64,000 bases of DNA, taken from contig NC_014532.2 of NCBI RefSeq assembly GCF_000196875.2, positions 2,294,001-2,358,000 of the forward strand, given 5' to 3'. The position numbers and the translations under genes were made by a program. Of the stretch, positions 35,545 through 45,663 are shown one piece after another. The stretch's first letter is position 1; every line of letters begins with the position of its first letter. The notes under the pieces were generated by a model that was given only the letters and a program-made list of their open reading frames with translations, was not told the DNA's origin and searched no databases. This DNA is from Halomonas elongata DSM 2581. GTDB lineage: Bacteria; Pseudomonadota; Gammaproteobacteria; Pseudomonadales; Halomonadaceae.

Positions 35545-37194
35545 TTAAGAGGGCAGCTTGCCGCGGACGGAGTCGGCTTCGATCTCTCCCCTCTCGGCCG
35601 ACCAGTACTCCGCCAACCGCTGCTGTGCCTCCTCGCCGAACAGGATCGTGCAGGCTTCCTCGAGGCCCGGCGAGTCACGCAGCATGGCCCGGGGCACCAC
35701 CTGCTCGACCTTGGAACGCCGTCTCAGGAAGTCCTCGAGGCGCGTGACCATTTCACGCCGCCGAATCAACTCGAACTCGCAACGCAGATAGTCGGCACCC
35801 TCGATGAGTCGTTCGCCCTGGCGCGGATCCCGATGAATCGCCTCGAGCAGATCCAGGGCCTTCAGGCCGTAGCGTCGCCACAGGCGCGTGCTCAAGGGTT
35901 CGATGGCCTGTTCGTCGGTAAGCTCGTCGAGCCCCATCAGGTGCGCCCGATGCAGGAAAGCATCGCGTACCGAGGCCGGCGGCTCGCCATACCAGCGATA
36001 GTCGGGATACGCCACTTCGATACCCAGCCGCTGCACCGTCGCCACGACCTCCTCGCCGACGTTCAAGCAATCGGTGAGCTTGCCACCGAAGATGCTCAGG
36101 TGCCGCCCCGACTCATCGACGTCGATGGCATGCTTGCGCGATAGATTGAGAAAGTCGCGGTCGCCTCCCCCATTCGGCTTGACGGCCAATGGCCGCACGC
36201 CGCACCGGGTGGCAATGACATCCAGCTCGTTCAGCGGCGTCGTCAGCGCCAATCGCTTGTTGATGTTGTCGAGCACGAAACTCACGTCTTCGTCGGTGAC
36301 CTCGACCTCGGGGCTGTCGACCCGGGTGTCGGTCGTCCCGATGCAGGTGCGGGGCCCCATGGGAATGACGAAGAACAAGCGGCCATCGTCGTCGAAGAAG
36401 GCCAGGATCCGCCGACTCTCGGTCAGCCGGGGCACGATCAGGTGAATGCCCTTGGAAAAGACGTGACGATGCTCGGTGGTCTGGTGCGTCAACTGATTGT
36501 GCTCGTCGACCCAGGGGCCGGCCGCATTGATCAGCACCCGCGAGCGTACGTCGAAGGTCTTGCCAGCGATGCGGTCATGCACCCGCACGACCCAGAGATC
36601 GCCCTCTCGATGAGCGCCCAGCGACTCGACATAGTTGGCAGCCACGGCGCCATAATCCAGGGCGCTGCGCACGAAGTTGAAGACGAAGCGCGCATCGTTG
36701 TCATGCAGATAGGCGTCGGAATATTCGAATCCCCCCAGGGCATTTCCGGTCTCAATGACCGGCTCCCGGGCCTTGAGGGCCGCGGGGCGCAGGTAATGCG
36801 GCAGGCGCGTGAAGCCACTGCCCATCAGCCAGTAGAGCCAGGTACCGAGCCAGGGCACCAGGGGATGGTGACGAAAGCCCCGTTCGATGGTCGTCAGAAA
36901 GCGAATCTCGCGTACCGCGGAAGGATAGTTCTCGAGCAGATGGTTGCGGCTCTTGCAGAGCTTGCGCACCAGGGAAAACTCCCCGCTCTCCATGTACTTG
37001 ATGCCTCCCCACACCAGATTGGAGGAATGCATGCTGGTCCCACCGGCGAAATCGCCGCGATCGATAAGCGCTACATCGACGCCCTTGCCGCTGAGCGCCG
37101 CGGCCGCCGAGGCACCATTGATGCCGCCGCCGACGATCAGTACATCGAAGACTTTCTCATCCAGCCGGCGAAGATTGTCATCACGAAGTTGCAT
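35545..37194 (-). CDS. glpD: glycerol-3-phosphate dehydrogenase, copy 1 (ABC-transporter operon)
   Basis: 549 residues from 37194 (AAGGGG six bases upstream). FAD site 'VLIVGGGINGASAAAALSGKG', 'GGTSMHSSNLVWGGIKYMESGEF' and 'INAAGPWVDEHN' mark the GlpD family, which passes electrons from sn-glycerol-3-phosphate to quinone at the membrane. It is about 45 residues longer than the second copy (55056) and clearly divergent from it. It is the last gene of a glycerol ABC-transporter operon, an arrangement known in rhizobia. It may be tuned to low substrate or to another polyol phosphate. Confidence 0.9.
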   Translation of the reverse strand: MQLRDDNLRRLDEKVFDVLIVGGGINGASAAAALSGKGVDVALIDRGDFAGGTSMHSSNLVWGGIKYMESGEFSLVRKLCKSRNHLLENYPSAVREIRFLTTIERGFRHHPLVPWLGTWLYWLMGSGFTRLPHYLRPAALKAREPVIETGNALGGFEYSDAYLHDNDARFVFNFVRSALDYGAVAANYVESLGAHREGDLWVVRVHDRIAGKTFDVRSRVLINAAGPWVDEHNQLTHQTTEHRHVFSKGIHLIVPRLTESRRILAFFDDDGRLFFVIPMGPRTCIGTTDTRVDSPEVEVTDEDVSFVLDNINKRLALTTPLNELDVIATRCGVRPLAVKPNGGGDRDFLNLSRKHAIDVDESGRHLSIFGGKLTDCLNVGEEVVATVQRLGIEVAYPDYRWYGEPPASVRDAFLHRAHLMGLDELTDEQAIEPLSTRLWRRYGLKALDLLEAIHRDPRQGERLIEGADYLRCEFELIRRREMVTRLEDFLRRRSKVEQVVPRAMLRDSPGLEEACTILFGEEAQQRLAEYWSAERGEIEADSVRGKLPS

Positions 37195-37318
37195 ATCAGG
37201 CCCCTTGAAAGACAAAGACCCCACCCGGCGTCGCCGAGCGGGGCCTTCCCGTTCAGGCAACCGATCACACTGTCCATTGTTTCCGGAAAGGCCGAGGCGC
37301 AAGCCCCGGCCGGATTCA

Positions 37319-39055
37319 TCAGCGTGTACCGGCGGCCATCCAATCCTCCATCATCTTGTCGTAGGGAACCGTCTTCCCTTGCGGCATCTCGTCGTCCAGC
37401 TTGGGCTTGGGCGCGCCCGGCTGGGAGAGCCAGTACTCGGGGTCACGCTCCTCGTTGAGCTTGGGTTCGAAGGTCGAGAACACCTTGGCCCGTGCCAGGC
37501 GCAGCATGATGTTGTCGAGATCGCCGGCCAGATTATCGAGCGCTTCCTGCGGCGAGATATCGCCGCTGACCGCAGGCGACAGGTTCTGCCACCACAGCGG
37601 TGCCATGCGCGGATAGTCGGGCACGTTGGTGGAAGACGGCGTCCACATGGACTCGTTGGGGCTGCGATAGAACTCCACCAGACCGCCCAGTTTCGGCGCC
37701 ATCTCGGTCATCTGGTCGGAGAAGATATCCGACTCGCGAATCGGCGTCAGGCCGGCCATCAGCTTCTCCAGCGACACCGTCTTGGAGACCGTGAACTGGG
37801 CGAACAGCCAGGCTGCGGTACGACGATCCTCGGGAGTGGACTTGAAGAAGGTCCAGGCCCCCACGTCCTGGTAGCCGACCTTCATGCCCTCTTCCCAGTA
37901 TGGGCCGGTCGGCGACGGCGCCATGCGCCACTTGGGATTGCCCTCATCATCGGTCACGGCCACATCCGGATCGGTCATGTCGGCAGTGAAGGCGGTGTAC
38001 CAGAAGATCTGCTGGGCGATATTGCCCTGCGCCGGCACCGGCCCTGCCTCGCCGAAGGTCATGCCCTGGGCCTCGGGCGGCGCATAGTCGCGCAGCCAGT
38101 CGACCATCTTGGTCACCGCGAACACCGAAGCCGGCGAGTTGGTAGCACCGCCACGGCTCACGCTGGCCCCCACCGGGCGACTCTGTTCGTCGACACGAAT
38201 GCCCCAGTCATCGACCGGGTTGCCGAACGGCACGCCGGGACTGCCCATGCCGGCCATGGAGAGCCAGGAGTCGTGGAAACGCCAGCCCAGCGACGGGTCG
38301 CGACGACCGTAGTCCATGTGGCCATAGACCTTCTGGCCGTCGAGCTCACCGACATGCTCGCTGAAGAACTCGGCGATATCTTCATAGGCCGTCCAGTTGA
38401 CCGGCACGCCCAGATCGTAGCCGTAGATGTCGCGGAATTGCTTCTGGAGGTCCTCGCGCTGGAACCAGTCGTAACGGAACCAGTAGAGGTTGGCGAACTG
38501 CTGGTCGGGCAACTGATACAGGTTGCCGTCCGGCCCGGTGGTGTACTGGATACCGAGGAAGTCATCGAGATCCAGGGTCGGCAACGTGTAATCCTTCCAC
38601 TCGTTGGCCATCGCCTCGGTCAGGTTGACGGTAGCGCCATAGCGGATATGGGTACCGATGGCGTCGGAATCGTTGACGTAGCCGTCGTAGATATTGCGCC
38701 CCGACTGCATCTGGGTCTGCATGTTCTGGACGACATCGCCCTCGCCGATGATGTTGTGCGTGAGCTCGATACCGGTCAGTTCGCGGAAGGCCTTGGCCAG
38801 CACATCCCGTTCATAGGTATGCGTGGTCAGCCCCTCGGCCACGGTGTTGATCTCCATGCCGCGGAAGGGTTCGGCCGCCTTGGCGAACCATTCCAGCTCA
38901 GCGATCTTTTCCTCGCGGCTGAGCGTCGAATGCTGGAAGACTTCGTCCGCCAGGCGTTCGATGGTCGCACTGGTATCCTCGGCAGCGTGCAGGTGGCCGC
39001 TGGCCAGGAAGACCCCGACGGCCAGTAGAGAGAGTCGCGTTCTTGTCGCTTTCAT
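37319..39055 (-). CDS. glpV: glycerol ABC transporter substrate-binding protein GlpV
   Basis: 578 residues, large for a binding protein but normal for GlpV. Signal peptide about 1-24 ('GHLHA'). The mature chain starts with a charged helix and 'EINTVAEGLTTHTYERDVLAKAFRELTGIELTHNIIGEGDVVQ', and has a long insertion before 'KLMAGLTPIRESD'. It delivers glycerol to the GlpPQ permeases. It sits between glpU and glpD in the order glpSTPQUV-glpD. Confidence 0.88.
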   Translation of the reverse strand: MKATRTRLSLLAVGVFLASGHLHAAEDTSATIERLADEVFQHSTLSREEKIAELEWFAKAAEPFRGMEINTVAEGLTTHTYERDVLAKAFRELTGIELTHNIIGEGDVVQNMQTQMQSGRNIYDGYVNDSDAIGTHIRYGATVNLTEAMANEWKDYTLPTLDLDDFLGIQYTTGPDGNLYQLPDQQFANLYWFRYDWFQREDLQKQFRDIYGYDLGVPVNWTAYEDIAEFFSEHVGELDGQKVYGHMDYGRRDPSLGWRFHDSWLSMAGMGSPGVPFGNPVDDWGIRVDEQSRPVGASVSRGGATNSPASVFAVTKMVDWLRDYAPPEAQGMTFGEAGPVPAQGNIAQQIFWYTAFTADMTDPDVAVTDDEGNPKWRMAPSPTGPYWEEGMKVGYQDVGAWTFFKSTPEDRRTAAWLFAQFTVSKTVSLEKLMAGLTPIRESDIFSDQMTEMAPKLGGLVEFYRSPNESMWTPSSTNVPDYPRMAPLWWQNLSPAVSGDISPQEALDNLAGDLDNIMLRLARAKVFSTFEPKLNEERDPEYWLSQPGAPKPKLDDEMPQGKTVPYDKMMEDWMAAGTR

Positions 39056-39134
39056 ATTGACCTCTTCTTGGTGGTTGAATCGTCCTTGATGGCGTTTCCG
39101 TGTTCCCGTTTTTTCCTCTCCGTTTCCTTTCCAG

Positions 39135-39407
39135 TCATCCCCAGCGCATCAGTATCAGCATCCAGAGGACCGAGATCCCCAGGGCGACCCAGACGCTGAG
39201 CGGGGTGAAACCGATGATGATCAAATGGATATAGGCGGCACTGAGCAGCGAGATGAAGAAACGATCACCGCGCGTCGTGGCAATCGGCAGAAAGCCCCGG
39301 CGTTCCACCGTCGGCGAGATGACCTCCCAGACGGTCATGCCCGCCAGCATCGCCGCAATGGCGGTGAAGAACAGCGCCGTGGGCAAGGTCCAGACCATCC
39401 ATTCCAT
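39135..39407 (-). CDS. glpU: DUF2160 membrane protein of the glycerol transporter (GlpU)
   Basis: 90 residues with three hydrophobic spans (about 7-28, 48-68, 70-88) and the DUF2160 block 'MTVWEVISPTVERRGFLPIATTRGDRFFISLL'. GGAGGGC precedes the ATG. It is conserved between glpQ and glpV in such operons; its role in transport has not been defined to my knowledge. Confidence 0.88.
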   Translation of the reverse strand: MEWMVWTLPTALFFTAIAAMLAGMTVWEVISPTVERRGFLPIATTRGDRFFISLLSAAYIHLIIIGFTPLSVWVALGISVLWMLILMRWG

Positions 39408-39418
39408 GATGCCCTCCT

Positions 39419-40312
<894 letters not shown>

Positions 40313-40313
40313 C

Positions 40314-41195
40314 TCAGGCCTCCCCACTCTGTTTGTCTTTCTGCATGTTCATGATCGCGGTGTAGAAGACCCAACTGACCAGCAGGATGATCAGGAAGTA
40401 GATCAGCGAGAAGGCCGCCGAGGGTCCGACATCGAACTGGCCGGTCGCCATGATCGCCAACGACTGGCTGAGAAAGGTGGTCGAGCTGCCGGGGCCGCCG
40501 CCGGTGAGCACGAATGGCTCGGCATAGATCATGAAGGAATGCATGAACCGCAGCAGGATGCCGATCACCAGCACATTGGTCAGCTTGGGCAGCTGGATGT
40601 AGCGGAACACTGACCAGCGTGAGGCCCGGTCGATCCGCGCCGCCTGATAGTAGGCCTCGGGAATCGCCCTCAGGCCGCTGTAGCACAACAGCGCGATCAA
40701 TGGCGTCCAGTGCCAGACATCCATGATGATGATGGTCACCCAGGCATCCAGCGGACTGCTGGTGATGTTGTAGCCGTAACCGAGCTCACGCAGGCTCCAG
40801 CCCATCAGCCCGATGTCGCCGCGCGTGAAGAGCTGCCAGATGCTGCCCACCACGTTCCAGGGAATCAGCAGCGGCAGGGTCACCAGGATCAGCACCGCCG
40901 AGGCCCGCCAGCCCCGCTTGGGCATCAACAAGGCGATGCCGATGCCGAGCGGCACCTCGATGGCCAGGATGGTCAGCGAAAACGCGAACTGGCGCAGCAG
41001 CGCGGACTGCAGCACCGGGTCGTTGAGCATCTGCACGAACCATTCCGTGCCGGTGAAATAACGGGTCTGGGCATCGAAGACGTCCTGTACCGAATAGTTC
41101 ACCACCGTCATCAGCGGGATGATCGCCGAGAAGGCCACCAGCAGCAGCATCGGCAGGATCAGCCACCAGGCCCGGTTGTTATAGACCTTGTTCAT
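40314..41195 (-). CDS. glpP: glycerol ABC transporter permease GlpP
   Basis: 293 residues, MalF/UgpA-type with six hydrophobic helices and the EAA loop 'IPEAYYQAARIDRASRWSVFRYIQLPKLTNVL'. It pairs with GlpQ. Its start overlaps the glpT stop by 4 bp and its stop abuts glpQ, so the whole glpSTPQ set is tightly packed. Confidence 0.9.
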   Translation of the reverse strand: MNKVYNNRAWWLILPMLLLVAFSAIIPLMTVVNYSVQDVFDAQTRYFTGTEWFVQMLNDPVLQSALLRQFAFSLTILAIEVPLGIGIALLMPKRGWRASAVLILVTLPLLIPWNVVGSIWQLFTRGDIGLMGWSLRELGYGYNITSSPLDAWVTIIIMDVWHWTPLIALLCYSGLRAIPEAYYQAARIDRASRWSVFRYIQLPKLTNVLVIGILLRFMHSFMIYAEPFVLTGGGPGSSTTFLSQSLAIMATGQFDVGPSAAFSLIYFLIILLVSWVFYTAIMNMQKDKQSGEA

Positions 41196-42289
41196 GCTTG
41201 AACCTCCACGCGAAATTCATCGACGTACAGACCGACGCGCTCGCCGGGGAAGCGCAGGTAGGCAATCTCGCCGGGCGGCGGCTGGTCCTCATCGATACGT
41301 GCCTTGAGCGGCATGTCGCCGAGCCGCAGATCGATGATCGAGTAGGTGCCCAAATCCTGGATGTGCTCCACCCTGGCCTGCATGCCCCCCTCCACCGGAG
41401 CGTCGTGTACCTCCACGAATTCGGGACGGATGCCCAGCTTGACGTTGGTCGTCTCCGCCTCGGCCACCGCAGCGCACAATGCTTCGCTGACCGGCAAGGG
41501 AATTTCTCCGGCCATGACGCGCCCGTCACGCACGGCCACATCGAGAAAGTTCATGCCGGGGCTGCCGATGAAATAACCGACGAAGGTGTGGTTGGGGGTC
41601 TCGAACAACTCGCTTGGCGTGCCGAACTGCACCACCTGCCCTTCGTACATCACCGCGATCTTGTCGGCGAAGGTCGACGCCTCCAGTTGATCGTGCGTGA
41701 CATAGACCATGGTGATGGCGAAGCGCTTGTGGATCTCCTTGAGCTTGCGCCGCAACTTCCACTTGAGCTGCGGATCGATGACGGTCAGGGGTTCATCGAA
41801 CAGGATCGCCGAGACGTCATCGCGCACCAGACCGCGCCCCATGGACACCTTCTGCTTCTCGTCGGCGGTGAGGTTCTTGGCCTTGCGGCCGAGTTGGTCG
41901 GTCAGCTCGAGAACCTCGGCCACTTCCTTCACACGCTCGGCAACATGCGCCTCCGATGCGCCGACATTGCGCAGCGGAAAGGCAAGATTGTCGCGAACCG
42001 TCATGGTGTCGTAGACGACCGGGAACTGGAAAACCTGGGCGATGTTGCGCGCCTCGGGAGGCAGGTCGTTGACCGTCTGGCCATCGAACAGCACCTCGCC
42101 GCGGGAGGGAGACAGCAGGCCCGAGATGATATTGAGCAGCGTCGACTTGCCGCAGCCCGAGGGACCAAGCAGCGCATAGGCGCCGCCCTGCTGCCAGACA
42201 TGGTCCATCTCGCGGATGGCGTAGTCCTCGGCACCGCGCGGTGCTGCCACATAAGAGTGCGCCAGCCCCTTCAGAGTGATCTCCGCCAT
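41192..42289 (-). CDS. glpT: glycerol ABC transporter ATPase GlpT (degenerate signature motif)
   Basis: 365 residues from the ATG at 42289 (a TTG at 42295 is also in frame). Walker A 'GPSGCGKST' (42-50), Walker B 'AILFDE' (161-166) and H-loop H199 ('YVTHDQLEA') are intact, but the signature LSGGQ is 'LTADEKQK' (140-147). A C-terminal TOBE-like domain follows. The gene overlaps glpP by 4 bp. Its partner GlpS has an intact signature but no H-loop histidine, so the pair forms one good and one degenerate ATP site. Confidence 0.9.
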   Translation of the reverse strand: MAEITLKGLAHSYVAAPRGAEDYAIREMDHVWQQGGAYALLGPSGCGKSTLLNIISGLLSPSRGEVLFDGQTVNDLPPEARNIAQVFQFPVVYDTMTVRDNLAFPLRNVGASEAHVAERVKEVAEVLELTDQLGRKAKNLTADEKQKVSMGRGLVRDDVSAILFDEPLTVIDPQLKWKLRRKLKEIHKRFAITMVYVTHDQLEASTFADKIAVMYEGQVVQFGTPSELFETPNHTFVGYFIGSPGMNFLDVAVRDGRVMAGEIPLPVSEALCAAVAEAETTNVKLGIRPEFVEVHDAPVEGGMQARVEHIQDLGTYSIIDLRLGDMPLKARIDEDQPPPGEIAYLRFPGERVGLYVDEFRVEVQA

Positions 42290-42291
42290 CG

Positions 42292-43380
42292 TCAAACGCC
42301 TCCCAGGTGCGCCGGTATGTGTTTCACGTCACCCCGTGCATCGAAGGCATAGGCACGATGGGCGGGGAAGTAGAGCGTCACCGGGTCGTCGACCTCGAAG
42401 CGATGCACGCCGGTCAGGTGCGCCGTCATGGAAAGTCGATCATTGCGCACGTGCAGAAAGGTTTCGGACCCACTGATCTCCGCCAGGTCGACGATCATCT
42501 GCATGGCGATGTCATGCTCGGACTGGCGTTCGAGGGACAGGTGGGATGCCCGAATACCGAACCGATAGTTACCGGCGGCCAACTCCTCGAAGCCGGCGGT
42601 GGCCGGGAAGGCGTTGCCATCGCCGAAGAACACCGAGGTACCATCGATGGCACCGTCGATGATGTTGATGGGCGGCTCGGAGAACATTTCGGCGCTCAGG
42701 ATATCCCGGGGGCGGTGATAGACCTCCTCGGTACGGCCATACTGGAGCAGGCGCCCTTCGTGCAGCACGGCGGTATTACCGCCCAGCGCCAGTGCCTCGG
42801 CAGGCTCGGTGGTGGCATAGACGGCGATGCAGTTGCGTTCGCTGAACAGGCTGCGCAACTCATCCCGCAAGGATTCGCGCAGCTTGTAATCGAGATTGAC
42901 CAGCGGCTCGTCGAAAAGCACGACATCGGCGTCCTTCACCAGGGCCCGGCCCATGGCGGTGCGCTGCTGCTGACCACCGGAAAGTTCCAGTGGCTGACGA
43001 TCCAGCAGGTGTTCGATATGCAGCATCTCGGCGATGCTGCGCACCCGGCGATCGATCTCGGCGCGCCCGACCTTGGCCAGCTTCAGCGGCGAGGCGATGT
43101 TGTCGTAGACGGTCAGGCTTGGGTAGTTGATGAACTGCTGATAGACCATCGACACATTGCGATGGCGCACGGAGCGGCCGGTCACATCCCGGCCATCCAT
43201 CAGGATTCGACCGCGGGTCGGCGTATCGAGTCCTGCCATCAGCCGCATCAGCGAGGTCTTGCCGGCCAGTGTCCGGCCCAGCAGGACGTTGAACGATCCG
43301 GGTTCGAGGGTCAGGTTCATGTCGGCGATATGCGTCTCGCCACCGACCACCCGATCGATGCTTTCTAGGATCAATGACAT
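42292..43380 (-). CDS. glpS: glycerol ABC transporter ATPase GlpS (H-loop histidine missing)
   Basis: 362 residues. Walker A 'GRTLAGKTS' (35-43), signature 'LSGGQQQR' (133-140) and Walker B 'VVLFDE' (153-158) are present, while the H-loop reads 'YATTEPAEA' with T191 in place of histidine. A TOBE domain fills the C-terminus. It is the first gene of glpSTPQUV-glpD. GlpR-type operators lie 64-260 bp upstream. Confidence 0.9.
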   Translation of the reverse strand: MSLILESIDRVVGGETHIADMNLTLEPGSFNVLLGRTLAGKTSLMRLMAGLDTPTRGRILMDGRDVTGRSVRHRNVSMVYQQFINYPSLTVYDNIASPLKLAKVGRAEIDRRVRSIAEMLHIEHLLDRQPLELSGGQQQRTAMGRALVKDADVVLFDEPLVNLDYKLRESLRDELRSLFSERNCIAVYATTEPAEALALGGNTAVLHEGRLLQYGRTEEVYHRPRDILSAEMFSEPPINIIDGAIDGTSVFFGDGNAFPATAGFEELAAGNYRFGIRASHLSLERQSEHDIAMQMIVDLAEISGSETFLHVRNDRLSMTAHLTGVHRFEVDDPVTLYFPAHRAYAFDARGDVKHIPAHLGGV

Positions 43381-43443
43381 ACGGATCTCGGCTGTTCTTT
43401 GTTATGCGATCACGCTTGGCAGGCGTGTACCGCCACGTTAGCC

Positions 43444-43639
43444 GAGATTCGATTTCGGACACAAATGTAGTTTCGCGAAAACAGCTTTCCAGTGGCTGAA
43501 AAACACCGAAAAACTCATCTAATATACTGTTTTACAAATTATTTTTTTAATATTAAGACTTTTGTCTACACATAAAAGCGCCGCACACTGCCAGGCAAGC
43601 CGATCCACTATGCGGTCCATTTTTTCGAATTCGAACACA
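43444..43639 (-). promoter_or_regulatory. glpS leader region with GlpR-type operators
   Basis: TTTTTTCGAATTCGAACACA (43620-43639) read on the minus strand fits the E. coli GlpR consensus WATKYTCGWWWWCGAWMATW at 18 of 20 positions. A weaker copy (14 of 20) lies at 43444-43463, and TTTCGCGAAA (43471-43480) is a related palindrome. The 43490-43570 stretch is AT-rich and probably holds the promoter. No gene is seen in 43381-43640. Confidence 0.6.
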
Positions 43640-43669
43640 AAAAAAGAGGCCGTTCAGAACGGCCTCTTT
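43637..43669 (-). terminator. intrinsic terminator of upp
   Basis: AAAGAGGCCGTT-CAG-AACGGCCTCTTT is a perfect 12-bp stem; on the minus strand it is followed by a run of T (complement of 43637-43645). It lies about 70 bp after the upp stop and partly overlaps the strongest GlpR site of the next operon. Confidence 0.88.
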
Positions 43670-43739
43670 AGCACTCCCTTCGAAGCCCAGCGGAATGAAG
43701 CGGGCTTTCCCGGCAAAAAGTCCTGTCAGCACCGCGTCA

Positions 43740-44369
43740 TCAGCGCGTGCCGAAAATCTTGTCGCCCGCATCCCCCAGTCCCGGCACGATGTAGCCGTTC
43801 TCGTCGAGATGGTCGTCCACCGAGGCAGTGTAGATTTCGATATCGGGATAATCGCGCTGCACGCGTTCGATGCCTTCCGGTGCCGCCACCAGCACGATCA
43901 CCTTCATGTGCTTGCAGCCCCGGTCACGCAGCATGTCCAGGGTCGCGACCATGGAACCGCCGGTGGCCAGCATCGGATCGATGACGATGGCCATGCGCTC
44001 GTCCATGTCACCGGCGAACTTCGAGAAGTACGGTACCGGCTGCAGCGTTTCCTCATCGCGATAGAGCCCCACCACGCTGACCCTGGCGCTGGGAATCAGA
44101 TCGGTCACGCCGTCCAGCATGCCGAGACCGGCACGCAGGATCGGCACGATGGTGACCTTCTTGCCCTTGAGCTGATTGACGGCGATCGGCTCACCGCTCC
44201 AGCCCGGGATATCCTGCGATTCCAGCTCGAGATCCTGGGTCGCCTCGTAGGTGAGCAGCTTGGCCACCTCGCCGGCCAGCTCACGGAAGCTCTTGGTACT
44301 GATGCCAGCTTCGCGCATCAGCCCCAGCTTGTGCTGGACAAGGGGATGTTGAATGGCGTGAACACTCAT
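43740..44369 (-). CDS. upp: uracil phosphoribosyltransferase
   Basis: 209 residues, as in E. coli. '[18 protein letters not shown]' and the PRPP loop '[12 protein letters not shown]' are conserved, and '[16 protein letters not shown]' binds uracil. It makes UMP from uracil and PRPP (EC 2.4.2.9). It is the last gene of the salvage set, 120 bp after ung, and is closed by a strong terminator. Confidence 0.97.
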   Translation of the reverse strand: MSVHAIQHPLVQHKLGLMREAGISTKSFRELAGEVAKLLTYEATQDLELESQDIPGWSGEPIAVNQLKGKKVTIVPILRAGLGMLDGVTDLIPSARVSVVGLYRDEETLQPVPYFSKFAGDMDERMAIVIDPMLATGGSMVATLDMLRDRGCKHMKVIVLVAAPEGIERVQRDYPDIEIYTASVDDHLDENGYIVPGLGDAGDKIFGTR

Positions 44370-44489
44370 GGGAGGAAACCTCTTCGGCGACGATGGGATC
44401 GATGGCGGCCTTTGTCGCATGGGGCATGCGCAAATTGCGCGCCATTCTACCCGTATCCCGCGTTGAGGTTAAGTTGGAGGAGTGCTGGC

Positions 44490-45173
44490 TCAGGGTTGTT
44501 GGGGCAATTGCCAATCGATAGGCGTACGCCCCTGCTCGGCCAGAAAGGCGTTGGCCCGCGAAAAATGCCGGTTGCCGAAGAAGCCGCGATGGGCCGACAA
44601 CGGCGAAGGATGAGGCGACTCGAGCACCAGGTGCCGGCTGGTGTCCACCAGGGCCTTCTTCTTGCGGGCGTGACTGCCCCAGAGCAGAAATACCGTGGGG
44701 CCAGCATGCTCGTTGACCGTGGCGATGGCCCGGTCGGTAAAGGTCTCCCAGCCTCGCCCCCGATGGGAGCCGGCATTGCCCTGCTCCACCGTCAACGAAG
44801 TGTTCAGCAGCAGAACCCCCTGGCGCGCCCAGCTTTCCAGAAAGCCGTGATTGACCGGCTGAAACCCGACATCGGCTGCCAGTTCCTTGTAGATATTGAC
44901 CAGCGAAGGCGGCACCTGCACGCCGGGCCGCACCGAAAAGCACAGGCCATGCGCCTGATTCGGGCCGTGATAGGGATCCTGACCGAGGATGACCACCCGC
45001 ACCTCTTCCAGCGGCGTCAGCTCGAAGGCGCGAAACCAGTTCGACGAATGCGGATAGATGACCTTTCTGGCCGCTTTCTCGCCGGCCAGAAAGTCTCGCA
45101 ATGCCTGCATGTAGGGTGCCTCGAACTCGGCACCCAACCATTGTTGCCAGCTATCGGGCAGCGGAATACTCAT
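44490..45173 (-). CDS. ung: uracil-DNA glycosylase (family 1)
   Basis: 227 residues. The water-activating D66 lies in '[18 protein letters not shown]', and '[16 protein letters not shown]' is the leucine/histidine motif of family-1 UDG. It removes uracil from DNA. It starts 3 bp after the gpt stop, an unusual place inside a nucleobase salvage operon. Confidence 0.97.
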   Translation of the reverse strand: MSIPLPDSWQQWLGAEFEAPYMQALRDFLAGEKAARKVIYPHSSNWFRAFELTPLEEVRVVILGQDPYHGPNQAHGLCFSVRPGVQVPPSLVNIYKELAADVGFQPVNHGFLESWARQGVLLLNTSLTVEQGNAGSHRGRGWETFTDRAIATVNEHAGPTVFLLWGSHARKKKALVDTSRHLVLESPHPSPLSAHRGFFGNRHFSRANAFLAEQGRTPIDWQLPQQP

Positions 45174-45176
45174 GAC

Positions 45177-45656
45177 TCACCGCTTGATCTGATCCGCCAG
45201 GGGTTCGACATAGGCCACGCCCATGTCCCAAGGAAACTGAATCCAGCAATCCTGGGCGACCTCGGTCAGGTACTGGTCCACCAGCGGCCGCCCCTCGGGC
45301 TTGGCGTATACCGTCACGAAGTGCGCCTTGGGCAGCATTTCGCGCACCCGCCGCGCCGTCTTTCCGGTATCGACCAGGTCATCGACGAGCAACCAGCCAT
45401 CCCCGTCGTGCTCGACGCCCTTCATGACCTCCAGGCCGCCCTGCTCCATGTGGTCATAGCTCTTGATGCAGACCGTGTCGATCAAGCGCACATTGAGCTC
45501 ACGTGCGATCAGAGCCGCCGGAATCAACCCGCCCCGAGTGATGGCGATGATGCCCTTGAAGTCGCGCTCGACGAGCTGATGGCAGAGCTCACGCACATCC
45601 CGGTGCAGCTGATCCCAGGAAACGGTGAAATGCTGGTGATAACGATGAGTACTCAT
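45177..45656 (-). CDS. gpt: xanthine-guanine phosphoribosyltransferase
   Basis: 159 residues from 45656. '[32 protein letters not shown]' and the PRPP loop '[13 protein letters not shown]' with '[13 protein letters not shown]' agree with E. coli Gpt. It salvages xanthine and guanine. Seven bases separate it from apt upstream. Confidence 0.94.
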   Translation of the reverse strand: MSTHRYHQHFTVSWDQLHRDVRELCHQLVERDFKGIIAITRGGLIPAALIARELNVRLIDTVCIKSYDHMEQGGLEVMKGVEHDGDGWLLVDDLVDTGKTARRVREMLPKAHFVTVYAKPEGRPLVDQYLTEVAQDCWIQFPWDMGVAYVEPLADQIKR

Positions 45657-45663
45657 GACCGGT

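Noticed and set aside
36944..39028. 694-codon plus-strand open frame antisense to glpV and glpD
   Set aside because: It mirrors the codon bias of the genes below it and crosses a gene boundary; no recognisable domain.
43470..43482. GTTTCGCGAAAAC as a full GlpR operator
   Set aside because: It lacks the four-base A/T centre of the GlpR consensus, so it was kept only as a related palindrome.
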